From: Hippasteria phrygiana
Taxonomy: Eukaryota > Echinodermata > Asteroidea > Valvatida > Goniasteridae
Length of the DNA: 64,000 nt
Direction: 5' to 3'
Assembly: GCA_037893225.1 (NCBI GenBank)
Contig: JAZGUH010000067.1
Span: forward strand, 372,001-436,000
Under the pieces are notes generated by a model, which ran no database searches, was not told the origin of the DNA, and saw only the letters and a program-made list of their open reading frames with translations. Within the stretch, counting starts at the first letter, position 1. Every line of letters starts with the position of its first letter. Of the stretch, positions 10,001 through 17,804 are shown in pieces. The position numbers and the translations under genes were made by a program.

Positions 10001-13000
10001 TTACAAGCCATCAGTCTGATTTTGCTCAACTGCATGTGAAGGGTATTTAATGAAGTGAAGGGTATTTAATGAAGTGAAGGGTATTTAATGAAGTGAAGGG
10101 CACAACATGTAACTTTGGGGGAAAAGTAAATACATATAGACAATTAAGTTTTTGGCCTTTCAGTATAGAGTATTATAAGCACTGTGTGCTCTGTGGATTC
10201 TAATAAGAGCATGCTAAAAAAAACTTCATGTGGTTGACTCCTGAAACCAACAAGTATACACTTGACCATTACGTCGGGGTGTTGCAGCGGTTCTGGCAGC
10301 CAAATCAAACCGCTACAATGTGTTTGTGCAGTCAAGCATGACATAAACAATAATCCAACAGTGGATTGAAACTGCACAAACGGCGGCCAATGGCATCATC
10401 CGGGCTGATGGCACTTTTTTTGGACGCCATATGGCGTCATCCGTACGCAAGGGGTTAACCCCTTGGATCCGGCTGTTATTGATGGGGGGGGGGGGGGGGG
10501 GGGCTGGGCTGGTATGCCACGAACAGGGCTGTGCAGCCAAGCGTAAACACAAAGAAAAAGCACCACACTGAATAGAGTTGTCCTATTCATCGCTCTTGGA
10601 GCCCCTCTTTCGTGTGAATGAAAGCTTTGTTACATTCCCATTCAAGAACAAAATAGTTCAAACATGAATGGATTGGGTACACCAGAGATGCCACAGGGTC
10701 TGCTTGAAAAAACCTGAACTTTATTACATTGTGACAAATAGCAGCGAAGCACGCGACCGAGCGTAGCGCGTAACAACCATTCCATATAATGAATGTGACC
10801 CTGTTTTACGACAAAAGAAAATGCAAAGAAACAATAGACATAAACAATCTCAGCTTATACATGTAGCCTTAGCCTAAACATGAAGTAAAGGAAAGAGTTC
10901 CATATACGGCCATCACTTATTTTCCCTTAATATGACTTAAAAACTACCAAAAAGTGTAAATCTGATGAAGAAACACGCATTTAGGAGGGAAACAATTTCA
11001 ACTTTTTCTTTGAAAATACTTTTGACTTTTTCTGTCATGGCCCATAGACTTTGTGCACGAGGTCCAAGTGATGGCCGGATATGGAACTCTTTCCGAAGTA
11101 AATTTATTTCAAATGTTCAACCTGTAAACTGTTGATTAATTAATCACAGCTGCATAAAAGAAAAGTATGATTGCTAATTATTACAACTTCAGCGTCAATC
11201 TTGTCGATGCATGTGCAGGAATGGGGCATTCATAAAGCCAAGCGCAAGGTCTAATGTATCACTGCATTGTATGCCATAGAAGACATTTTATAATAATATT
11301 ATGCGTATGCCTAACGTTACCTAGTACTACATGTAGGCCTAATTAGTAGCTGATGCCGGCTCTAAAACTGCCAAAGTCCTCATAGCAACAGCTTGGAAAA
11401 CAAACAATATTGCAACTCCTGAGCATTTTGCCTTGCCGCTCTGTTCTTCTTGTGGATCTCTTTGTTTGCGTGAACCTTAAGTGCCTTCTTCCCTGACGAT
11501 CCATAATTAATGTTTCGTACACCATGTGCAAGACGCAAGTCCACCATGGTCAAGTTTTCGAGGGTAGTCTGACACAAAGTCACCGTTGTCATCCTTTTCC
11601 TAAAGGCATGCCCAGTTCCACTTATTTGTCACCTTTGATTCTATGGCCTTTAAACTGTCAGTTCTTTCTAAAACTTTAATTTTTTACATAATTATTTGCC
11701 CGAATACGTGTAAGATGTATTTAATGACTTGCAAAAACGTGCACAAGTCCTTGACAACACCGTGTGCGCGACGATGATGTGGTTGGTTCCCGGCATGTTA
11801 TGCACATTTTTTATATTCATATATCACCGCGATCGGGAACCACCGACAACTGAAATGATAGCCTTGAATTCCAACCCGCCTGGCCCGCATGCGGTGCAGC
11901 AAGCACACACGACTCACACGAGGCGTGTTCAGAACTGCGTGCAGGGTACGTGGGTTTTCGACTCGTATGAGCTTCGCGTCGCCTGGCTGCTGGAAGGCCG
12001 GTGCATGCAGTGCCGCACTGCATGCAGTGCCGCACTGCATGCAGTGCCGCACTGCATGCAGTGCCGCACTGCATGCAGTGCCGCACTGCATGCAGTGCCG
12101 CACTGCATGCAGTGCCGCACTGCATGCAGTGCCGCACTGCATGCAGTGCCGCACTGCATGCAGTGCCGCACTGCATGCAGTGCCGCACCGCATGCAGTGC
12201 CGCACCGCATGCGGGCTCGGCAATAAAGCCTTGTTTTTAAGGCTACTGAAGAGACAGCGTTGCATGCCGTGCGTGACACTCATTGAACTCGAGACGTGAG
12301 CGATCAACGCATTTCCCCCGTTTTTTCTTTTCTTTTCCCGGAAAAAAAGGCCGGATTTTGGGGGAAATTACTGAATTTGTCTCAGATTTTTCCGTTCTCT
12401 TTTTAATGAACAGCCGGAAGAAAAAAAACACAGAATTTTGGGGGTTTTGTAAACAAAAATGGAAATCCGGATAAAACCGGAAAAGTGGCATCTCTGGTAC
12501 ACGCAGGAGTACGCCTATAGACCTCAACCGGCTAGGTGGTATTTTTCAAACCACAACTAAGGCCGTCGTATTCAAGAGGTTAAAACTTGCCTCTGTCAGC
12601 TAGCTGACTCAAATCCTACATACATGTAGCAGCACGTGCAGCACAAGCAAGTAACGATGGAATAATATAACAGAAGTAACCTGACAAACAAATATATTAT
12701 TACCTCATCACACTCTCCTCTGACCATAGCACGGATAGCTTTCTTCACAAGACTAGAGCCTGGATGAAAAAGTAACAACGTGATAGTTAGACAACAAATA
12801 ATGTAGCCCTAACCGAATGTGGCCTATACTCTAATTTCATATCGATTGCTATTTTATTGTCTTTTGTTTTTCTTTTGATTTTGTATAACGTTTATTAACC
12901 CTCCTGTTCTAGGGCCAAAATCGACCCAGCTGCTGTACAGATCAAAACCTATCAAATTTCAGATTGAAACACACACAAACTGTCAGATGTGGTGTTTAGA

Positions 13001-16000
13001 GATTTTGATAGGCTGTGATAGTTATAAGTATAGGAGGGTTAATTAAGTTTGTACATGTATATAATCAGTGCTGGAAATACATGTGAATTGAATTGAAAAA
13101 AAAAAAAAATACGAATATACGATTGAACACTGATCTATCTGGTTTGATGCACATATGTAAACCCATCATAAACAGTGACAAGCAACGAAGCTGTCAAGAC
13201 AGTCTTAACCCAAAAACGGAAATATCAGAACTAACATGTGGGATGAATAATGTATAAAACTACAAATGGAAGGGAGATCAGTTGAGAAAAGGGCAATCCT
13301 TTGCAATTTCAGTGTCAGATGGACTGTGACAAAAGACATTTCTAAATCGTGAAACAATCAATTTGATGTCTAAAAATCAAATTGTATCCATCCTGAAGAT
13401 GCGGAAATTCCATATTTGGATCAGTTAAAAATGTCTATGTACAGTCAATGCAGAGAAACAAACAGTATGATTTTTGTTTAAAGTGAGAGAATATTCTAAA
13501 CCAATAGGACACACAACAGGGGTTGATAGTTCATGCAATGTGATCCATGGAGAGTCATACAGTAGATGCCCCGACTTGAACCCCCATCACACCAGACACT
13601 GTTGATGGATCCAATTGCCAGGGAGAAACCTCACCAATTTGAAGCTTCCTGTAGTTCTCATCGACTGCCAGCATGGCTATGTAGCCCCGTCGTGCCATCT
13701 TCTTGTGGACATCCAGTTTGCAGACTATCGCACCCACGCACTTGTCACCGTGCATCGCCTAGGGGAAGGGGTTGGATCAAAAAACTTTCAAAAGTAAATT
13801 GATATTTAATTCTATCAACTCAACAGGAGTGACATTTTCATTACTCTAGATGCGTCAGCAAAAAAAATAATCCAAATTCACCGTAATTAAGTTTTATTAT
13901 AAAGTTGAGTTAAAACTCTAACCCCCTAATGGTTCACCAGGACTACCCTGTTAAATCCAACAGAGTCTAACGGTGACTCATATGAGCTCAATCCAATGCA
14001 GTCCAACACAGTCCAACATGCCAAGTTGTTGGGTAATTAAAAATAAAAATGACTTTCCAGCTAAATCCAACAGAATCCAACTGTGTCTTATTTTTCTGTT
14101 GCCTGCTGAATCCAACAGGATTGTAACACTATGAGTTATAATTACCTGCTCAATCCAACAGGGTCCAACAAGAATTGTTGGATCCTGTTGGATTCAGCAG
14201 GGTTAGGTTTTTAAACTGTGGGAAAAACTTTTGACTTGATATATATTTTTTAATAAGGACTTCCAATCACTTTAAAGTTTCATTATCACTTACTTTTATG
14301 GAACTGTTAGGCACGATCAGTGAATCTACGCGATCGAGGGACAGTGCAGTATGATCTCCCATCTGTCATTCGCGCAACCATCAGTCGATCGTGCAGTTTG
14401 CACCGATGCTTGCGCAAACGATGGATCATATGAAAGTGCAGCGTTATCACCCGATCGCACAGATCCACCGAACTGCAATATAAATTTCTCCCCCCTCACC
14501 TTGGAATTCCAAAGATTTCACTTTAATACCCCGCACAAAAATCTGCCAGGAACAGCAAAACCTTGGAAAATGACCATCCATTTGAGGTCAGAATTGTTAT
14601 AAACACTTGACACAGCCTTTAATTTAGTCAGGAAATTTTCATGCAATATCAGAGAAGTTTGTGTTTCCGTGTTAGATGTTCTTGACACAGTGTATGGTCA
14701 GTGTTCACATACATTAGATATACATGTTAATTTCTACTTTATGTTTTATGGATTTTGCTGACAAAAATCTTAAAATAAGAGGTTGTGCCACATGTTTAGA
14801 TGGTTGTTATCAAGGACAGTTAGTTATTTTCTAAGATTTTGCTGTTCCTGTCTGATTTTGCTGGGGTATTAACCCTATAACTACCCCAAGCCTTACAAAC
14901 TCCAACAGCAGGATCCGTCTAATTTTGATGGGTTCAGGACTGTAATGCCTTGGCACTGTTCAGCGCAATTTGGAATCTTGCACAAGTTTATTGTACTCCC
15001 TCCCGAGTTCATATCCCTATGATAGTATGAATGGATTTCATTTAAAGGGAAACGAGCTCAGGAGGGAGTACAATAAACTTGCGCTCGACAGCACCATTAC
15101 TTTACAAATTACATAGAGCTATATATGATGCCCCAATTTGTCAAAGTCCAAAGAATGTGCCATAGGTATACTGCAACTGCACAGTGCTGGATTTTGACAG
15201 GTTGAGGACACTCCCTAGTAAAAATGCCTAGGGGGTTATGGTTAACCCTAACTCCCTACATCATTTTCCCCCCATGTAACCTGAATCCTCCATCATCCTC
15301 TGATTTCAAAGTGTTAAAACTCCATATAACCTGAATCCTCCAAAATCCTCTGATGGGGACCATAGCATAAATCCTCCAAAATCCTCCAGGTTTTTTTTGC
15401 ATACCCCTAGTAACCTGAATCCTCCAAAATCCTCATGTATCACATTGAGCCTAATAACCTGGATCCTCCATATTCCTGCAGGGGCAAAAACCCCTAGTAA
15501 CCTCAATCCTGCAAAATCCTCCGATGCATCAACTTCCAAGTGCCCTCAATCCTCCATATTCCTCCATTTTGCAAAGAGGATTTTGGAGGATTTGGGAAGG
15601 TTAGGGTTAAAGTAATATCTTTCCCTGGAATTTTGTCTGGGCTGCATTACTATACTTACCAAGAAACAAAGTTGTGGCCAATTATGAATGAAGTACCGAT
15701 ACGTGTAAATTGAGTACGGCTCTGACAAATCTTTTGTAATGAGCCTCATTATGTCTGGCATCTGAACTTCAGACTTGTATGGCACAAGGGTGACTGGGTG
15801 TCCATCGGGACCAGACTGAATGTGTATTGTGTTGATATCATTATCATTGGGGGGACAAGGAGGCACTGTATATTGATTGTTATGGCAACCGAGAACAAAG
15901 TCCGAGAGGGATGATGGAAGCTCCTCTAATTCTGCATCATCAAGATTGGCACCGGCTGGTCCGATTGCGCCAAAGGACTGATCCATTCCCACAAGTAAAT

Positions 16001-16811
16001 CCCCACAGGCTCGTCCATGCTCAGAGCAGGACAGACTTTCTTGGGCGGGGTCTGGCTTGAATTTCTCCATCGATGAAGTAAATGCTATCTCCTGGGAGCT
16101 TTCACTCTCAAGACAAACGTTGTGCACCATTTTGGTGAGATCAGATAAAGGTTCGCTTTTGTCCGTACTGACGCAATTGCAAGTCAGGTTTCCTAAATCA
16201 TCTTGTTTGGTGTTTGGACTTCTATGTTTTTCACCAACAACGCTTCCTTGTTCATTGGTTTTTGGGACGGTTTCTTTCACATGACAATCACAACAACCAT
16301 TTGCCAATCCTGGCTCAGTAGCAGCTCCTGTTCCTTTGCCCTTTGAAATGTTCGTCAACTTCAAAACAGACGAGTCTGTTTTTGTGTCATTATAGACCTG
16401 AGCATCAGATCTGTCCAAATGACAATTTTTACTCTTGCTATCACCATCACTGCATGTGCATAACCTGTCAACGACAAGCGTAGTTCCTTTGGCTTTCATC
16501 ACTTTACATTCATTATTTGACAAAGATTCTGCTTCCTTGACCTTGGTTCCATCTTGTTCAGCATAGGAATCCTCAATTTGGCCAAGGTTATTCTTGCTAC
16601 TGTTCCTAGTCTCAGCATTACAAGCACTGTTGTCTTGATTACACTGCTGAGACTTGCAGTTCTGCAATTCAGTTTCAGGACCATTCATCATGTTCAACCT
16701 TGCTATGGTTGTCTCCCCTACGCGCCCCTCAGCTAAACTTTGATCAGCCGCCTTGTGCGCTATGTTGCTGCCTGCGCCAGCAGCAAATTCTACGCCTCCC
16801 GACGCAGACAT
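6869..16811 (-). CDS. NAA30: NAA30, NatC N-alpha-acetyltransferase catalytic subunit (whole gene, 4 exons)
   Basis: NAA30 is the catalytic subunit of NatC, which works with NAA35 and NAA38 on ribosomes. NatC moves an acetyl group from acetyl-CoA to nascent N-termini, typically Met followed by a hydrophobic residue. Four exons join in frame (1152+124+56+138 nt) to give 489 aa and a stop. Residues 1-344 are a low-complexity, Ser/Asn/Cys-rich head without a domain. Residues about 345-489 are the GNAT domain and closely match vertebrate NAA30, including [24 protein letters not shown]-type and [19 protein letters not shown] blocks. All introns have GT-AG ends. The frame is also open upstream to an ATG at 17057, but Met at 16811 gives the family-like start. 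Human NAA30 is 362 aa, so the head is longer here. It lies head to head with COA6. The three introns hold many repeats. Confidence 0.93.
7353..7602. mobile_element. Palindromic MITE in NAA30 intron 3
   Basis: About 250 bp, two arms of roughly 115 nt centred near 7476 (ATTCATGAATAATC). Both ends carry GTGAAAAAATCCCTGT, and the inner parts match (CAAGAAGCAA, CAATCACTTCACAGGGCTGT and its counterpart). It is non-coding. Confidence 0.75.
7950..8316 (+). pseudogene. RecQ-like DNA helicase fragment (Walker A region)
   Basis: The plus-strand frame from 7950 reads like the start of a RecQ/Q-type helicase core: [10 protein letters not shown], then a Walker A motif LPTGFGKS at 8028-8051, then VIFQAAPFP. 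Stops interrupt it at the TAA near 7995 and the TAG near 8085. The following frame (from 8128) has the next helicase block ([12 protein letters not shown]). Only the first part of the ATPase lobe is present; no DEAH motif is seen. It lies in NAA30 intron 3, antisense to that gene. Such RecQ-like genes are often multiplied in marine invertebrates, sometimes with transposons. It is clearly dead. Confidence 0.6.
8560..8840. other. A-rich low-complexity stretch
   Basis: It begins with CA/AACA-type simple sequence (about 8555-8600) and continues AT-rich. No gene is seen. Confidence 0.5.
8836..8965. repeat. Interstitial telomere-like (CCCTAA)n inside an inverted repeat
   Basis: A short block of CCCTAA repeats and variants (about 8870-8932) sits between two arms. 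The left arm has ATGTTCCCCAATCCCTATG; the right arm has GGGGAACATAGGGATCGGGG. The animal telomere repeat is TTAGGG, so this is an interstitial telomere-like tract. The flanking inverted repeat suggests it belongs to a mobile or rearranged unit. Confidence 0.75.
9386..9633 (-). mobile_element. MITE-like element, GGCCAATTT ends, copy 2
   Basis: The inverted copy of the element at 619-864, diverged by substitutions and small indels. It shares GCTTAG...AAACAGG, the CAGCTGAATACCAGTCACAAG block and the ends. It lies in NAA30 intron 3. Confidence 0.65.
9711..9935. mobile_element. MITE with AATAARCCAGTTCGGTAT ends
   Basis: 225 bp between an 18-bp terminal inverted repeat with one mismatch (AATAAGCCAGTTCGGTAT at 9711; ATACCGAACTGGTTTATT ending 9935). 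The interior is CpG-rich, with no coding potential. Confidence 0.75.
10037..10101 (+). repeat. 19-bp tandem repeat, about 3.4 copies
   Basis: The unit GTGAAGGGTATTTAATGAA is repeated nearly perfectly three times, with a partial fourth. Confidence 0.9.
10271..10458 (+). repeat. Dispersed repeat, family A copy 2
   Basis: Second copy of the repeat at 132-308, with a short extra segment (ATGGCGTCAT) before the shared end. A poly-G tract follows at about 10483-10503. Confidence 0.75.
10891..11093. mobile_element. MITE with GAAAGAGTTCCATAT ends, copy 1
   Basis: About 203 bp with terminal inverted repeats (GAAAGAGTTCCATATACGGC and its partner, which ends GGAACTCTTTC). A copy in the opposite orientation lies at 56141-56342, sharing the interior (ATGGCCCATAGACTTTGTGC). 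Confidence 0.85.
11100..12000. other. Unassigned part of NAA30 intron 3
   Basis: A minus-strand frame at about 11380-11592 is rich in Lys, Arg and Asn but matches nothing I recognise. I make no gene call. Confidence 0.4.
12003..12211. repeat. 17-bp palindromic minisatellite, about 12 copies
   Basis: The unit GCAGTGCCGCACTGCAT is repeated about 12 times with almost no divergence; the last two units carry C for T. Each unit holds the self-complementary TGCAGTGC-C-GCACTGCA. Since 17 is not a multiple of three and the unit lacks stops, long frames open in all phases on both strands. Those are not genes. Confidence 0.95.
12704..12759 (-). CDS. NAA30: NAA30 exon 3
   Basis: 56 nt. Acceptor TTTCATCCAG, donor GAG followed by GTAATA. 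It encodes [18 protein letters not shown] after completing a split Gly codon from exon 2. In GNAT proteins this helix follows the acetyl-CoA pyrophosphate-binding loop. It matches the vertebrate segment closely. Confidence 0.92.
12899..13038. mobile_element. TTAA-flanked MITE (piggyBac-like)
   Basis: 140 bp between TTAA at 12895-12898 and TTAA at 13039-13042. It starts CCCTCCTGTTCTAGG and its far end, on the other strand, reads CCCTCCTATACTT. A TTAA target and CCCT-type ends are the hallmark of piggyBac elements. It has no coding capacity, so it is non-autonomous. It lies in NAA30 intron 2. Confidence 0.75.
13635..13758 (-). CDS. NAA30: NAA30 exon 2
   Basis: 124 nt. Acceptor CCCCTAG, donor ATTG followed by GTGAGG. 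It encodes [20 protein letters not shown] and then the strand-and-loop [21 protein letters not shown]. This covers the central GNAT beta-strands and the acetyl-CoA loop. In the usual R/Q-x-x-G-x-G/A motif the first Gly is Gln here (RKLQIG), which is worth checking. The split codon joins exon 3 in phase. Confidence 0.93.
13900..14215. repeat. Degenerate repeat of AATCCAACAG-type units
   Basis: Repeated words such as TGCTGAATCCAACAGG, CAGTCCAACA and their inverse TGTTGGATTCAGCAGG are spread over about 300 bp. The right-hand part folds back. It is non-coding and lies in NAA30 intron 1. Confidence 0.6.
14525..14870. mobile_element. Foldback element, CCAGGAACAGCAAAA family, copy 1
   Basis: About 346 bp. 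The left end is AATACCCCGCACAAAAATC then GCCAGGAACAGCAAAACC. The right end, on the other strand, is AATACCCCAGCAAAATCAGA then CAGGAACAGCAAAATC. The interior shares the words TTGTGCCA and ATGTGTATG-like blocks with the copy at 53176-53550. Confidence 0.7.
14980..15085. mobile_element. Short palindromic MITE
   Basis: 106 bp whose ends are inverted: GCACAAGTTTATTGTACTCC at the left and the complementary GGAGGGAGTACAATAAACTT at the right, with a short unmatched centre. Confidence 0.8.
15255..15600. repeat. Degenerate tandem repeat of ACCTGAATCCTCCAAAATCC
   Basis: About 9 imperfect units built on AACCTGAATCCTCCAAAATC, interrupted by short unrelated pieces. It lies just downstream of NAA30 exon 1, in intron 1. 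The minus-strand frame running through it is only a read-through of the exon 1 frame. Confidence 0.75.
15660..16811 (-). CDS. NAA30: NAA30 exon 1 (N-terminal head and start of GNAT domain)
   Basis: Encodes residues 1-384. The first roughly 340 are polar, with scattered Cys and no domain. The last 40 (from [13 protein letters not shown] to NWPQLCFL) are the conserved beginning of the NAA30 GNAT domain. The donor is TTG followed by GTAAGT, in phase 0. The chosen start is the ATG whose first base is 16811 on this strand (MSASGGVEF...). An upstream in-frame ATG at 17057 would add 82 residues with a basic, signal-like composition ([19 protein letters not shown]). That part is more likely 5' untranslated sequence, but a longer isoform cannot be excluded. 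Confidence 0.88.
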
Positions 16812-17057
16812 ATTCGCGCGGATTTCTCCCCAACGCCGGCCTAAAACCTGAGGGTACTTCCCGCTACATTTCCGAGTAATCACAGCTTTCTTCCAGAGTG
16901 CATTCAAACGTCTGCCTCGGCTGACTTTGGGAGGAAATTCTCCGGCCACAAGGAAGATTGTTCGGCTTGTTCCTGCACGTTCAGTGCTAGCTGGCGACCA
17001 TTTTTGGCTCAATGCATTTTGTGTGTACGCGCATGTCAGAGATATCCCAGCGAGCAA

Positions 17058-17648
17058 TGCGAAACTAATGACTTCCGGGTTATGTACGCGGCCGGCGCGC
17101 GATGTCCATTGATCTCGATTCAGTTGACGTACGTACGTACGTACGTACGTGCATGCATGCTCGATCGTGTCGTTTGTTTATAAATTTTAGTGATGTAATG
17201 TTACGTTTTGTTGACATTGATTACAAGAAAAAGAAGGAAGAAAGTGTGAAACAATCGGTAAGACCATAAGACATTGGTAGTATGGTACCTTGTCTTATTT
17301 TCTGGGTATACTTTCGCAAGTCGCCCCACGAGTGAGTGTGGTGGCCGTGCCTGCAAAATATTTGATAGGGCCTTTTATTTTTTTTTTAAACACCTGCACG
17401 TTAGGTGCATTATATTATAACAATTATATTTATGTGTAAAACCTTATTATTTGCGTAGCGTCACAGCCAGAAATTTAGCCGAAAATCTTTTATTCCAAGC
17501 ATGTCAAATGAGAAAACTGAATATAAGGTGCCAGTCCGATTATCCTGTTTATAAGGCAGTCCAATTAATGCCTATACTAATACTATAGTAATATTACATA
17601 ATTTTTTCCCCCGCTCTCTCTTGAAGTTGCAACTTGCAGTAAAGAACT
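17058..17648. promoter_or_regulatory. Probable bidirectional promoter between NAA30 and COA6
   Basis: The two start codons point away from each other and are about 840 bp apart. The interval is CpG-containing near NAA30 (GCGGCCGGCGCGCGATG at about 17090) and has an (ACGT)n run at 17126-17150. No clear TATA box is assigned. A good acceptor-like sequence (CTCTCTTGAAGTTGCAACTT then GCAG) ends at 17640, just before the COA6 ATG, so COA6 may have an upstream non-coding exon. Confidence 0.45.
17126..17150. repeat. (ACGT)n microsatellite
   Basis: Six tandem ACGT units followed by GCATGCATGC. Fully self-complementary, in the presumed shared promoter. Confidence 0.95.
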
Positions 17649-17804
17649 ATGACAGACAAACCGTCGTTTCCCAATGCTGAGAGCCGTAAGCTGTGCTGGG
17701 TAGCCAGGGATGACTACTTCAAGTGTTTGGACAGCAACAATGAAGATGAGAAGAAATGCGCATCGAAAAGACAGGCATTTGATGAGCACTGCTCCAAGAC
17801 ATGG
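17649..17804 (+). CDS. COA6: COA6 exon 1
   Basis: 52 codons from ATG to TGG, followed by donor GTGAGT. It holds all four structural cysteines. Frames continuing past 17804 read into the intronic tandem array and are artefacts. Confidence 0.94.

Larger units (their letters stand above)
10677..12502. mobile_element. Possible 1.8 kb DNA element bounded by an 18-bp inverted repeat
   Basis: GTACACCAGAGATGCCAC at 10677-10694 is matched, inverted, by GTGGCATCTCTGGTACAC at 12485-12502 (16 of 18). Between them lie a 200-bp MITE (10891-11093), unassigned sequence and a 17-bp minisatellite. No transposase is seen. The match is short, so this remains tentative. Confidence 0.35.

Noticed and set aside
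11729..12307. Several overlapping frames of 80-170 codons on both strands over the 17-bp minisatellite
   Set aside because: The unit has no stop codons and a length not divisible by three, so it opens every frame. No start context, splice signal or domain supports a gene.
15546..15659. Continuation of the NAA30 frame past 15660
   Set aside because: A consensus donor GTAAGT follows TTG at 15660, and the next family block is found in exon 2 in the right phase.
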